A stretch of DNA of 64,000 bases from Puccinia triticina. Lineage: Eukaryota > Basidiomycota > Pucciniomycetes > Pucciniales > Pucciniaceae. Location: contig NC_070561.1 of the NCBI RefSeq assembly GCF_026914185.1, forward strand, positions 1,612,001-1,676,000. Reading direction: 5' to 3'. Below are positions 1-10,710 of this stretch, one piece after another. A program made the position numbers and the translations under genes. The notes under the pieces are model-generated. The model saw only the letters and a program-made list of their open reading frames with translations, was not told where the DNA came from and ran no database searches. Position 1 is the stretch's first letter; every line of letters begins with the position of its first letter.

Positions 1-796
1 TGGGGCATCGCTAGCCACCCGGTCCCCAAGCAGCTGTTGCCGGCTCGGCAAGAAACGGTTTCTTGATTGATTTGATCGATCTCGCGACTTACAAGATCGA
101 ATAAACAATCATTTTTGCTTGGAAGAACAATCAATATCTGCGCATGCATTCAGCCTCACGCCGGGAGATGCCTTCAGCCTTGCCCGGGATGCGAGGCACT
201 GATTGTTCCACCGGCGCTTCCTTTTCCGCGCTTGGGACACCGGGATGGGGGCTCCAGGAACCCCCCAAACAACCGACCCGATGAAGACCAATGGGCGACC
301 TACCTGCCCTCCATGACCCCGCGGGGAGGCTGACCTGGACCCGTCAGCAAGGTCTCCTCTGGGCCACCCGGTGAGCGCCCATGGGACCCGCTAGAAGCGG
401 GTGCGACCCAACATTAGTGACCTAACAACGCCGGCCGGCTTGGAATGCCAGTGGCGAGCCGGTCAGGCGCCCCCATGTGGTCGCGGGTCGCCCTTGGGGT
501 GGCCAGGTCGGCGGCCCCGAGGCATGGCGTCGATTTCCGACCAGGGGTCGTCTCTTGCAGGGGCGCGCGGACGCCCCACTTACGGTCACCGGGGCGCCTC
601 AATTGCCCCAAACGGGGCCTGGAGAGGTCCGGAAAGACTCCGCACATTTCAAAAAAGGATAGGAAACATAAAAAGAAAAATCAAGAGATACTGAATACAT
701 AGGATTGAAGACGATATGCCAGCACTCAGCTGGGATTGTAGCGGAAGAAAGATGGAATAATCTGTAATTCAAAAGGAGGAAACACTACGGGTAATT
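1..796. other. Intergenic, no gene recognised
   Basis: No convincing coding region. Positions about 440-610 are a GC-rich patch full of GGCGCC/GGGGCC-like words, similar in flavour to the patch at 15.54-15.87 kb. It may be a transposon end, but no TIR or target duplication was found. Confidence 0.4.
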
Positions 797-3220
797 TCAA
801 GATTCTCTCACTCGATTGTTAGGCCTACGCCCCGCTTTCACCTTACGGCTCCGCGCGGTTTTTGCTAGACTCGAAGAGATTGCTGGGTAAGCCTCGGGAG
901 AACTGACTTTCACGTATTTTACCTTGAGAGGATCAGAATCAAATGTTGATATGTCTGGATTGACATCTACTAGATTTTTTAAAGCTGTAACTATGTCTGG
1001 AGTGAGACAGCTGATTTTACCAAAGCCATGAAAGAACAGAGACGCGCGGCGTGGATCTGGGGGAAGTTGCTGTTCCTTCTCTTTTGTTCTGAAACTGAAG
1101 ACAATTACGAGATAAGGGTGGGGAGCCTTGAGCTTGATCGATGCGTTTTCCGGTGTCCAATTGCGAGCTTCTTCCTCAAGCTTTATATGTTGGGCCCGGT
1201 TCTTGGCTTGTATGCCGCAAAAAGTGATGTTCTCTTCGTCCAGGTGAGATTCCGCATCCGATTTGAGATAAATGGGGATGATTTGATCAAAGCCCGTCTG
1301 GTTGCGTTTACATTGCACCGCCATGCCTCGGTACATAAATCTCAACAAATTCAACGACCCTGGTGTATATGTGATCTTGACGAAATGATTCCAGAAGATT
1401 CGACCGTCTTTCAACAGCCGTGCTTTGTGGTCATCGCCGATCGAGCCTAGTGGTAATTCGTTTTCCTCCTTGCCAGTCAAAACCTTCAAGAAGTCAACCA
1501 ATCGAACCGAACATCCGTGTGGTATGACAGGCCCCCGGTTATAAATCTTCCTAGTCTCCTGTATAGCCCGCAGCAAGACTAACCTGCTGACAAGCTCGCC
1601 AGCTTCTGCAGTGGAGATGAGTCCTTGACGAAAGGTATGAGTTAGAGCTTCGATGCAGGCAATTAAGTTTGCGTCATTGGAGGCAAGGAACCCGCTTGCT
1701 GCCGTGGAATAAATGAATTGAGAAGGGTATTGACTGATGATTCTGTCGCGGTCCGGACTTATGTACAGGCACGTAGCGGCATGGCTCGAGATTAACTGGG
1801 AATTCAGAGCGGCTGTTTCGATCAATTTTGGTTGGAGGGTAGAGCCCAGTAATGCGAACTTTTGTGCATTGCTTAGCTGCGTTGAGTCAGGAATGATTGA
1901 GCAGCAAAGAAGCTTTTTTAGAGCTATTGTGGTAAGATCGCTTGTAAACCTCGACTCAGGGATCTTATGTTTATGTGAGCTTCGAACCCATTGGCCAAAA
2001 AAAGGAACGCCGTAGCTAAAAAGTCGGGCTGGTGATTCCAATTCTTCCCAAGTACTGGGTGGTTGGGACGGGACCATTGAATCAAATGTGCCGATGTCAT
2101 AGATCGGCGGGTACAGATTGTAAGATTGAGTGGAGGGCCTGTTGCTAGGATCGTCTTGCGCATTAGGACTGAAGTGTGCGATGGCCGGGCTGGTATCCGT
2201 AACTGTTGCAAAGAAGTTATGGGATGGCGGTATGTTGTTTAACGCCGTACGAAGCCTGCGGAAAAAAGAAACCTGGCTGGGCTTCTCTTCCAGTAGGAGT
2301 GTTGCTCGGGCTTCGTCCAGTGCGAGCAAAACCTTCAAGTCTGGGTTCGCAATAAACTCTGTGCTTTTCTGCATATTCTTGACCGCCACCACGAGTTTGT
2401 TCTGAGAATCGGAGAGACTTGCCGCTGGAAGTGTTCCCATTTTTTTGAACACCTCAGACGTGAATGGTGTTGTAGCAGACTCGAAGGATGCGTATTCATT
2501 CCATGCCTCCAGCCGCTCTACCTCAGATCGGTCGGTGGATTGTGAATTAAAAAAATCGGCAACCACTTGGAAGATGGCGGCCAAAGCTCGACAATAATAT
2601 TCGCACAAGTCGGTGGTTTGGTTTGGCAGAATCAGGTCTGCAAGAGCTGAGCGTGGAGGAAATCCGGAAACACCAAGTGGTCGAAGGCAGATGTATATGA
2701 CACAGATACGCTCAGACAGCTTCGTGTGGAGGCGGGATTTCCCAGTCATACTAGCGCCAATTATGCTGGTGTACGGCGCATAATAGTTGGTGGGAGTCCA
2801 GTCCTTTGCGTACTTGCTGAGACGACGAAGAAGCGGCTCGACGATAGAATCGTACCTCAAGTATTCAGACTTGTAGCCTTCTTCGATGATTTCGAGACCT
2901 TGTGGCGACTGATTGACTCGAGGCTGCATCAAAACTAACCCTGCCTCGGCGGATTGGGCATCGAGTGATTGAACAACTATCGCAGGTGGAACATTACGGT
3001 TTTCGGCAACCAACTTTGGATACTGGTGAAAAAAAGCAAGGCGGATGGATCGCTCTTTCAGATCGGGCTGTTTGTCTAGGCCTAACATCATCACAAATTG
3101 TTTGATGGATATTTCGCGGCAAATGAGCATATGCCAGAGCAACCGACAGGTGTCGCGGCCAACCTTCACTTCCTGGAAAGCCTCGTGGAGATCGTCAAGG
3201 TGTTGGGTGACTCTGGCCAC
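797..3220 (-). CDS. CR-type (Crinkler-like) P-loop NTPase with possible REase-like C terminus
   Basis: Open frame of about 807 codons on the minus strand. The N-terminal 100 residues are an alpha-helical module that is duplicated upstream. A Walker A sequence GASMTGKS lies at residues 155-162 and a Walker B-like VLLALDEA at 297-304. Near residue 669 is GIQAKN, preceded by an Asp-containing stretch, which resembles the D...QxK nuclease motif of Mrr-like restriction-endonuclease folds. The C terminus is strongly basic and could be a nuclear-localisation signal. NTPase plus REase is an architecture described for fungal CR effectors; that assignment is inference. The frame begins at GTG, not ATG. 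A good splice acceptor (pyrimidine stretch then GGTAG) ends at about 3220, so this is probably the long last exon of a spliced gene whose first exon is not resolved. Confidence 0.6.
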   Translation of the reverse strand: MARVTQHLDDLHEAFQEVKVGRDTCRLLWHMLICREISIKQFVMMLGLDKQPDLKERSIRLAFFHQYPKLVAENRNVPPAIVVQSLDAQSAEAGLVLMQPRVNQSPQGLEIIEEGYKSEYLRYDSIVEPLLRRLSKYAKDWTPTNYYAPYTSIIGASMTGKSRLHTKLSERICVIYICLRPLGVSGFPPRSALADLILPNQTTDLCEYYCRALAAIFQVVADFFNSQSTDRSEVERLEAWNEYASFESATTPFTSEVFKKMGTLPAASLSDSQNKLVVAVKNMQKSTEFIANPDLKVLLALDEARATLLLEEKPSQVSFFRRLRTALNNIPPSHNFFATVTDTSPAIAHFSPNAQDDPSNRPSTQSYNLYPPIYDIGTFDSMVPSQPPSTWEELESPARLFSYGVPFFGQWVRSSHKHKIPESRFTSDLTTIALKKLLCCSIIPDSTQLSNAQKFALLGSTLQPKLIETAALNSQLISSHAATCLYISPDRDRIISQYPSQFIYSTAASGFLASNDANLIACIEALTHTFRQGLISTAEAGELVSRLVLLRAIQETRKIYNRGPVIPHGCSVRLVDFLKVLTGKEENELPLGSIGDDHKARLLKDGRIFWNHFVKITYTPGSLNLLRFMYRGMAVQCKRNQTGFDQIIPIYLKSDAESHLDEENITFCGIQAKNRAQHIKLEEEARNWTPENASIKLKAPHPYLVIVFSFRTKEKEQQLPPDPRRASLFFHGFGKISCLTPDIVTALKNLVDVNPDISTFDSDPLKVKYVKVSSPEAYPAISSSLAKTARSRKVKAGRRPNNRVRES

Positions 3221-4015
3221 TACCAGTTGAGAAATCAGGCCTAATTAGCTGTTTGGGCCAAGCCGGTAACCTGATGTCTGGCTGTGCGTACAAGAAGAAT
3301 CTTCAAGTAATCTCAAAAAAGAGTCCTCGGGGTTTGCGTCGGAGGGATGGAGCCTCTTATAAAGAGCATAAGCACGAGTTTTTGGGTCCTGGCCCGACTC
3401 ATCGACTGCAGACTCTATAACTATCAACCCTGCCTCGGCAGATTGGGCATTGAGTGATTGAACGACTATCGCAAGTGGAACATTAAGGTTTGCAGCAGCC
3501 AACTTTAGATACTGGTGAAAGAAAGCAAGGTGGATGAATCGCTCTTTCAGATCGGGCTGTTTGTCAAGGTCTAAGAACGTCACAAATAGTTTGACTGTTG
3601 TTTCGCGGCGAATGAGCGCATGCCAGAACGGCCGACAGGTATCGCGGCCAACCTTCAGTTCCTGGAAAGCCTCGTGGAGATCGTCAAGGTGTTGGCTGAC
3701 TCTGGCCACTACCAGTTGAGAAATCAGGCCTAATTAGCTGTTTGGGCCAAGCCGGTAAGCTGATGTCTGGCTGTACGTACAAGAAGAATCCTCAAGTAAT
3801 CTCGAAAAAGACTCCTCGGGGTTTGCGTCGGAGGGATGGAGCCTCTTATAATGAGCATGAGCACGAGTTTTTGGGCCCTGGCCCGACTCATCGACTGCAG
3901 ACTCTATAACTATTAACCCTGCCTCGGCAGATTGGGCATCGAGTGATTGAACGACTATCGCAGGTGGAACATTACAGTTTTTGGCAGCCATCTTGGGATA
4001 CTGGTGAAAGAGCGC
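2930..4015 (-). repeat. 489-bp direct tandem duplication of the CR-gene 5' module
   Basis: Equivalent positions lie 489 bp apart; for example TACCAGTTGAGAAATCAGG starts at 3221 and again at 3710. One full unit covers about 3245-3733. A second partial copy covers 3734 to about 4015, and the matching start of the large frame lies at about 2930-3220. Because 489 is a multiple of three, all copies share one frame, separated only by TAA codons. Copies look roughly 90 percent identical, suggesting recent duplication. Confidence 0.8.
3245..3709 (-). pseudogene. Duplicated N-terminal module of the CR-type gene (copy 2)
   Basis: The 154-codon frame is nearly identical over its first 95 residues to the start of the downstream CR-type protein (MARV-QHLDDLHEAFQE, then a QSL-AQSAEAG motif). 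It then diverges into a serine-rich tail ending GPNS and a TAA stop. It starts at GTG right after the same splice-acceptor sequence as the large frame. It could be an extra exon, a decoy first exon or a dead duplicate. Without the NTPase and C-terminal parts it cannot encode the full protein. Confidence 0.6.
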
Positions 4016-4189
4016 AAAGCGGAAACATTGCGGGTTCAAATTGGTTGGTTTGCTGAAGGATACACCACGGGCCAGCCCAAACACCTTTGAATCACACTGG
4101 GAAGCGTTCCAGGTGGTTCCACCCACAATTGCATGGGGGTGTCGTGATCTGGCTGTCCCCATGATCGATTTAGGCATTCTAGAACCCAT
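3734..4189 (-). pseudogene. Third, 5'-replaced copy of the CR N-terminal module
   Basis: The second half (from about 4010 down to 3734) matches copy 2, including the HQYPK stretch, the SAEAG motif and the GPNS terminus. The first 55 codons are unrelated to the other copies, so the duplication breakpoint lies near 4010. The first possible ATG is at 4189. This could be the true 5' exon of the locus or a chimeric relic. The splice-donor-like ATCAG|GTTACC of copy 2 reads ATCAGCTTACC here, so any splice at that place would be lost. Confidence 0.45.
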
Positions 4190-4849
4190 GGTTTCCAGGA
4201 ATACCTGTGTGCAAGACTAGTGAGCAGTTGATATTTGGTCTTGGACTTCTTCAAGACGTCGGTTCAACGATTCCGAGGATTCGAATCAGCGACGGGGGGT
4301 TAGGGGAAAAGTCCTAGAAGATCAAGCAGAAAGTCATAGGGAAGCTTAAAGTATGGTGGATTTCGATTTGTTCTGAATCAGGGACGGGGGATTTTGAAAA
4401 GATGAGAAGGCAGAAGTCGGAGGGAGGGAGCAGTAGCAGTACGTTCGGCGGTGTATCTAGTATCTTGTGTCGACGTTACTGAAGGCAGTTACTACAAAGA
4501 AATTTCGAGGACCGTGTTAGCAACTACTGAGCCAAGGATAGAATGATAACGAGACTTGGTCTTGGGTAAAGGATAAATTGACTCACTGGCTGTCGGGTTG
4601 TTAGCGGAACGCTCGGCGGTAGATCTAGTATTGGATGTAGTGTCGACGGTGCTGTATGCAGACATTGCAAGAGAATAGGTTAGTTAATCTTGCAGCAACG
4701 GAGTTGTCGAGAATCGATCGAGTGAATAGACTTGGTCAAGGGTAGAAGAAGAGACAATGGGGGAGAGACGGTCAATAAAGCGGAACAGGACCTTACGTTT
4801 AGCTCAGTATCGTTGCGTGTCGATCTACTTGTTGTTAGCCTCGGATTGG
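4190..4849. other. Upstream region of the CR locus, no gene recognised
   Basis: AT/GC-mixed sequence with imperfect internal repeats around (G)CTCGGCGGTAGATCTAGTAT at about 4440-4470 and 4610-4640. It may contain the promoter or first exon of the minus-strand CR-type gene. Nothing else was recognised. Confidence 0.35.
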
Positions 4850-7806
4850 CTAGTTGTCGATTTTGATCTCAGGTTTGTCTTCTTCGGCGAGGGGGCGGCG
4901 AAACGCGAGAACACGGGGGAGTCCCGCTTGGCCGAGCGCCAGCGGGGGTTTAGGGGGTAAGTGTGCCGATAAGCCGACTCTGGCCGCGTCTGGAAAACAA
5001 GCGCCTGAATTGGCTCTGCTGGACAGAATAAGAGATCGGACAACGTTACTAGTCTTCACTGTAATTATTTTCCTGTAGAAAAATGAAAGACTGGTTTTGA
5101 TGACTTCACCAAATAAAGATTGCACCACCGATCTTGACTGAATAAACTTGGACGAAGTCGACTTGAACACCCCTAGGGTGAAAATCCCCACCAAGCGGTC
5201 AACCTTTCCAGCCAGGGATTCGACCTTTCCCTTGTTCGACTTTGTTGCCCAAAGAGCAGCACCGTAAGTGATCCTAGGGAACAGGACACTCTTGATCAGT
5301 TTCAACCGTTCCGGCTCCTTGGTGCCCCACCGAGAGTTGCCAAAGATCCTTAGCTGGTTGATAGTTTTGTGGGCTTTTTCTTCCAAAGTCCTGAAATTCT
5401 TGTTGAACAAGAGCTTCCGGTCCAGCCAGACACCCAGCCACTTGACTTCTGTCATTGGCTTGAGGCACTGAGCCCCAAAAGGGAAATCCCTCTTGGGTAC
5501 CTTGCCCTTGGACAGCCAGAGAAACTGTGCTTTGGCTTGATCAAAAATCGCCCCGTGGGAATCACCCCAGCAGAGCAATCTTTGGCCTTCCTCAATCAGC
5601 AGCTCTCTGGCTGCCTCCGTCGAGTCCGCCGCGACCAAATGGACCACATCGTCCACGTATCCTATCGAGACCAAATCTAGTGAGGTGCAAAATTCCTTAT
5701 TCAGCAATGAGTTGTTGTATAAAATGTACAGGATTACAGATAAGGGAGAGCCTTGGGGGAGTCAAATCTTGACGGGGAAAGCCGCCAAGGTAAAATCATC
5801 CAGTCTTATCGTAGTTGACCTGTCCTTTAAAAAATTGGCAATGGTCAATACCAGGTACGTCGGGCACTTGAGTTGAAACAGATAATATATGAGCCTATTG
5901 GGGTGTACTGAAGGGTACACCGACTTCACGTCTAGGAACAACGCGGCCACAACCTTCCCCTCTCGCCATTTTGATTTGACCCAATGTTCAAAGGCAAAGA
6001 GCGCGTCTTCCGTCCCCGATCCCTTGCGTCCGCCAAAGTGGCCCCCCGCAAGTACTCCGGCCTCTTCGGCCCACGCCGTGAGACGCCTGGCGAGTATGAG
6101 CTCAAACATTTACTCATGGTGCTGAGTAATGCAATGGGGCGATAAGCCCCCGGGTTGGTGTAGTCGGGCTTTCCGTGTTTCCGGATTATCGCCGTAACTG
6201 TGATCTTCCAGGAAGCCGGAAATTTGTTGCTTGTTAGAATGTTGTTATACAACTTTGATAAATTTTCCTCTAAAGGCACGGAAAAGGACTTAAGAAGTTT
6301 GTTGGCAATCCCATCTATTCCCGGGGCTTTTTTTAAGCGGATTCTCCGAATAGCCGAAGCGACTTCCTCCTTGGTTATAGGGGGGTAGCTGCCGAACCTG
6401 CAAGATAGGTCCAGATTTATATCCGACAGTGAAGTTCCCTTGAAGAGTAACTCAGCCTGTTTATGCTTGTTGTGCACAATCACGCCACCGTCGCCCTTCA
6501 GAGGCAGGACCTCCCCACCCGTTGATTTTGACGAAAATCAAAGGACCCTATAGAGGTCACCCTCTTCCGGGTTCTCCAAGAGTTGCCTCCATTTCTGTTG
6601 TTTCAAAGTCCTAACAAGCAAAAGGAAATAATCATTCCACTGCTTATAAAACTTGCAGGCTTCGGGGGACTTAGCCAAAATCATCCACTTCTGCGCTTGG
6701 TTGCGGGTCCTAAGAACCGGGTCCAATGTCTCGCGGCACCACCAAACCTTAGCCTTAGCCTTGTTTGACTGGACCTTGCGGCCAAGATGTTCCTGAGCCT
6801 GCTTCAGACAGGTCGTCAGTTTTTCAGCGTGCGCGTCCGGGTCCTCTGGAGTCTCAGCAATAAGGGAAGATAACTGAGCAGTGACAGAATTGATTTTCTG
6901 AGCATCGAGATCTGACCATTTTGGGAGTCTCCAGTGATGGGAGGGGGGTGGCCGCTTCATCGCGAGCTGGATCTGGATCGCCTGATGATCAGATCTGAAG
7001 TTCTCAGTTGAGACCGCTGTCAAAGCAACCAGCTTGGAACCTAGAAAATTAGCCCAGATCAGGTCAATTGTGAATCCCTTCCCCTTGGATGAGAAGAAAG
7101 TGGGAATGTGTCTTGGCAATGCAAGACAAAAACCAAAATGAGAAAGTGAACTTAGCAGGTCTCGGGCCTCTGGCTCGACTTTCCGAACTCCTGGAGGGTT
7201 CCAATGCCGATGGTGCAGGTTGGCATCCATCACAATAATCATTGCCTGTTGTCAAGAATAGAATTGCATCAGCCAGTTCTTCAATTCGGGGATTGCGGAA
7301 AAGGAGGACGGAGGGTTATAAATGTTCAGGAGCCAAAAGACCTTCCCCAAGGGATGTCTCACTTCCACCCCAACAAAAGTCTGGGAAGCCCCCTTGAGTA
7401 AGCTTATTGACTCTGAGGGGATTGACCGCTGTATATATATAACAGTCTTGTGTCTTTCATTCCAACATCTGGGCACATGCTCATAAGCAACATATGAGCA
7501 CCAAGCTGCATGTTGAGGCGGGCAGAGATCAATTGAGTTGATCCAAGTTTCCTGAAGCAGTAAAATATCAAAAGAAAGAGATGAATTCAAAAGACTTAGC
7601 GTGACGGGTTGTGAGACGTGGCAATTCAAATTGAGCAGAGAGAAGGCGTCGGGATTGAGGCTTTGAGAAGGGGAAGAAGCGTTGAAGGCATGACGAAGGG
7701 CATCGGCGGAGGCGATGTGAGAAGGAGGATCTGGCGAAGAGACTTGAGAGGGGTGCTGCGGTTGGTGTTGAGTGTAGTCGCGGGTTACGTTGGTTGTATA
7801 TATCAT
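4850..7806 (-). pseudogene. LINE ORF2: endonuclease plus reverse transcriptase, broken
   Basis: Reading 7806 to 4850: an EEP-type endonuclease (LLLQETW, then MDANLHHRHWNP, then a terminal SDHQ), a linker, then RT motifs KAPGIDGI, AYRPIALLSTMSK, a motif A beginning FLDVKS, LPQGSPLS and the catalytic YVDD. Lesions: in-frame TGA at 7254-7252 and at 6540-6538, a one-base loss near 6110 (just after TMSK) that shifts the frame, and TGA at 5764-5762 just before LPQGSP, where a Gly is usual. All domains otherwise remain recognisable, so decay is moderate. The start ATG at 7806 overlaps the ORF1 stop (ATGA). Confidence 0.92.
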
Positions 7807-8654
7807 TGAGAAGGTAGGGGTTTTTTGTCAAACCATCCCTTCTTGTAGGGACAAGTTAAACTGAAGGGGGTATGGTCAACGCTGGTGACACCGTGCGCCA
7901 TCACAGAGTATGTGCTCGGGGTGGCCTCTAAATCCGAGTGCACTTCCTTCGACCACTTGTGTTTGTTGGTCATCAGCCACTTCTGGTGGGCTCGGTTACT
8001 GGTGTAGAACGATACATCCCCCGACAGTAGCATGCTGGCGCCGCGGATGGCCACGTACTCTCCGTCGACTTTGGCATCGAGTTTGACTAGCGCCTCGTTG
8101 GCTCTCTGGACTAGGGCGCATTTGGGCACGTCCTTGAGGGTGGTGTTCGCTGGATTCGAGTGTATGATCACCCGCTTCGGCTTGAGTGAGGCAATGGTCT
8201 GGGCGGGTGGAGGACGCGTGTTCGGCGCGTGGATTGAACCAGTAAGGCCTGCGGCGGTCGCAGACGCGAAGGATTTGACCGCAGGTGCCGCCGGCTTGGG
8301 ACCGGTCTTGAAGAGCTTTTCGAACTCGGCCATCTTCTTCATGATAGGGTCGATCTTGGCATCGACCTTGGCGTTGAGCTGGTCAACGGTGGACTCCAAT
8401 CGTTAGACCAATCTCTCGTTATTCTCCGAGAGTTCCAGCACCAAGTCCACGAGTCTGGCCTCGAGCGTGACCGAGCCGTTTTCGTCGCGTACGCCAAACG
8501 TCTTGGTAAGCAAGATGTGAAGACTAGACGCGGGGGGTTTGTTTGTCGGGCGGGGAGGAAGGCGGACCTCCAAATCTTCCATCATGTCCGAGTGGTCCGC
8601 GGGAGGCGCGCCGGACAATCGAATGGGGTCGGGGGGGCGGTGGGTGGGAAGCAT
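7803..8654 (-). pseudogene. LINE ORF1 (Gag-like RNA-binding protein), one nonsense codon
   Basis: Begins at ATG 8654 and reads about 285 codons to TGA at 7805-7803, interrupted once by TAA at 8405-8403 in the same frame. It has a Pro-rich N terminus, a heptad-like central part (DQLNAKVDAKIDPIMKKM) and an RRM-like region around KRVIIHSNP. The zinc knuckles often found in ORF1p are not seen, so the 3' part may also be deleted. The stop overlaps the ORF2 start. Confidence 0.75.
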
Positions 8655-9129
8655 AAGCTGCCCGAGGGGATGGGGGGGGGGGGGGAAAGAACTTTTCTGA
8701 TTTTAGTAGGGGGTTGGTGGGTTTTTGAGGTGTCGACGCGTGTAGTGGGGTTTTTTGTGGTTCGCGGCAGAAAAGTGCGGGGACTTGTGTTCAATTAGTT
8801 CAAAACCCCCTTGGATCCCGCGCGACTTCCTGGCTTCCATCGTCTGACTGTCACTCCAGAGTCCACACCGCGCCTACACTTCAAATTGCAATCCCCATTG
8901 CCGCCAAGAATTGACAGGTCATCACACAAGAGCAGACAACCACACACAGCATACAATTACGAACTCATTTTCAGGATCATCAACTTCGGCAATGGAATCA
9001 AATCAGCACAACGGCAGATCTGTTCTCTTACTTGCACGTGTAACCTCGGCACCCTCTCACATGCAACCCACTTCAACCATTGCTGCCACTCAAAATGTGG
9101 GTCCCAATGCGCTTCCAGATAACACTGAA
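8655..9129. other. LINE 5' flank, no gene recognised
   Basis: Contains a G-run at about 8672-8685. A relic of the CTAACTT MITE family end lies at about 8779-8798 (reverse complement CTAATTGAACACAAGTCCCC). No coding sequence was recognised between 8800 and 9129. Confidence 0.4.
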
Positions 9130-10056
9130 AAGTTTTTTGGCCAATCTCTTTGCCCTGCTGAGTTGGGTCCGCCCACAGGTCAACCCAACCCACCCAGGTC
9201 TGGGGCAGGGTGCGCCCGCCAGGTGCCAATTTTTGACCCAGATGGGTCAGCCCAGTGGGTGGCCCATCATGGGTTGGGTCCGGGGTTTTCCAAGATGGTT
9301 TGGCCCATGGGTGCCCATTAAGACCCGGTTCATGTAAGGTATGTGAGATATTTGGGAATCAGAAATTCCAGAATTTGGTACAGAAGCAATATCTGCCAAT
9401 GAAACCTATTCTGAGGCAGTTTCATCTTATTTTCTGGACTCTGAAGGAGTCAAGGACTATCTCCACAACAGAGGAGACTGGAAATTCAAACAACAATTCT
9501 AGTCTCTGATCCTCCCTTCCTTTGGAAATTGAGTTGATCCAGCCGCACCAACAGACTCAGCTCTTGGTTTATTATTTCAATCTGCAAGACTCATCATGCC
9601 AAGCCAGCCCTTGAATTTTGCATTGCTAGATATTGAAGCTATTGAAAACCCAACTACCTTGGAGACCAATGAAAACCCAAAGAAGACAAGCAAGGTATGG
9701 TCACATTTCATCAAAAGGCAAACTGATGGCAAATTGAAAGCAATTTGCAATTATGTATGATCTAAAAAATATTTATATCTTTTTCCTTCCAAAAACTGTG
9801 ATAACCCATGTGCATGATCACAGAGGATCAAACTTGTACATAGTGGCACAAGGCAGGAAGGTCTCAATAGCAATTTTCATGAAATCATCTTTCAGGACCG
9901 ACGCATGAGCCAACACGCCCCACTTTTGATGAGTTGGGTCATGGGGCAGGGCTTGATATTTTGAAACTCCAACGCAACCCGGCCTGGCCCATTTACAAAT
10001 GGTGCGGGGCGGGTCAGCAATTTTCTGACCCAACCCAACCCATCCTCATCCGTAGC
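9130..10056 (+). mobile_element. Internally deleted hAT-type relic
   Basis: Two GC-rich arrays of GGGTTGGGTC-like words (about 9160-9325 and 9890-10045) flank a short reading frame with a BED zinc-finger start. This layout matches the intact hAT at 49.0-51.9 kb, which also has GC-rich subterminal repeats around a BED-type transposase. The right end (reverse complement GGATGAGGATGGG) resembles hAT termini. The left end and target duplication could not be found. Confidence 0.5.
9596..9760 (+). pseudogene. BED zinc-finger remnant of a hAT transposase
   Basis: ATG at 9596 opens 54 codons. The key stretch SKVW-HF-K, then LKAICNY, aligns with the BED start of the intact hAT transposase at 51.3 kb (SKVWDHFKK, then KAICNYC). 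The frame stops (TGA at 9758-9760) exactly where the second zinc-binding Cys is expected. The rest of the transposase is missing. Confidence 0.6.
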
Positions 10057-10085
10057 TGTGACAACAGCTTTCTAGTGGCCTTTGT

Positions 10086-10710
10086 AAACACTGCAAGAGC
10101 TACGCTTCGCTACAAAAAGCGGCGCTTTTGCGTAGCGAAGCGGAAACACGCTACTCTGGATCCAGAGTAGCGTTAGCGCTAGCGAAAAATCACTACTTTG
10201 AGCGGTAGCGAAGCGCCAGAACCGCTACTGCAGTTTTGGCCTGCGCGTAGCGAAGCGCTTTTTTTTGCCGCTTTGCTACAGTATAGCGCAGCGGAAAAAT
10301 TGACGCTTTTTGGCGCTTTTTGGCGCTAATAGCGCTTTTTAGCGCCAAAAGCGTAGCGAACCGGGTCGCTTTTGGGGCATGTCTTCCTTCTGGTGGAAAA
10401 TGCCAGAAATAGTACACAAACATCAATCCTCCATCATTTTATGATGGTCAGTATTGATGGTTGAATGGTGCTACGGTAGCGCAACAAAATCGCTACAGTA
10501 GTGTTTTTTCCGCTACTATAGCGAGAAGCGTAGCGAACTGCCGCTACTCTCCGCTAAAAAAAGCGCGCTATTTTCTTCATTTTTTTCCCCATAAAAAATG
10601 TAGCAAATAGCGAAGCGCCAAGCCCGCTACAAAAAGCTTAGCGAAGCGAGGCTAAAACCGCTACGCTTTTGCTACGCTGCTGCTTTGAGTAGCGTAGCTC
10701 TTGCACTTTT
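10086..10710. mobile_element. TAGCG-rich non-autonomous TIR element
   Basis: The 625-bp element consists almost entirely of AGCG/CGCT words (for example GCTACGCTTCGCTAC) in both orientations. Ends match as inverted repeats: GCAAGAGCTACGCT at the left and its complement AGCGTAGCTCTTGC at the right. Flanking 8-bp repeats GCCTTTGT lie at 10078-10085 and 10711-10718, the duplication size of hAT elements. There is no coding capacity. Confidence 0.65.

Larger units (their letters stand above)
4850..8654 (-). mobile_element. Decayed non-LTR retrotransposon (fungal LINE, Tad1-like)
   Basis: Minus-strand element with ORF1 (8654-7803) and ORF2 (7806-4850) carrying an AP endonuclease and a reverse transcriptase. 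The RNase H and zinc-knuckle part expected at the 3' end is absent, and no poly(A) is visible below 4850, so the 3' end was lost by rearrangement rather than by the usual 5' truncation. Four in-frame stops and one frameshift make it non-functional. A sister copy with RNase H and poly(A) sits at the right edge of the window. Confidence 0.9.
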
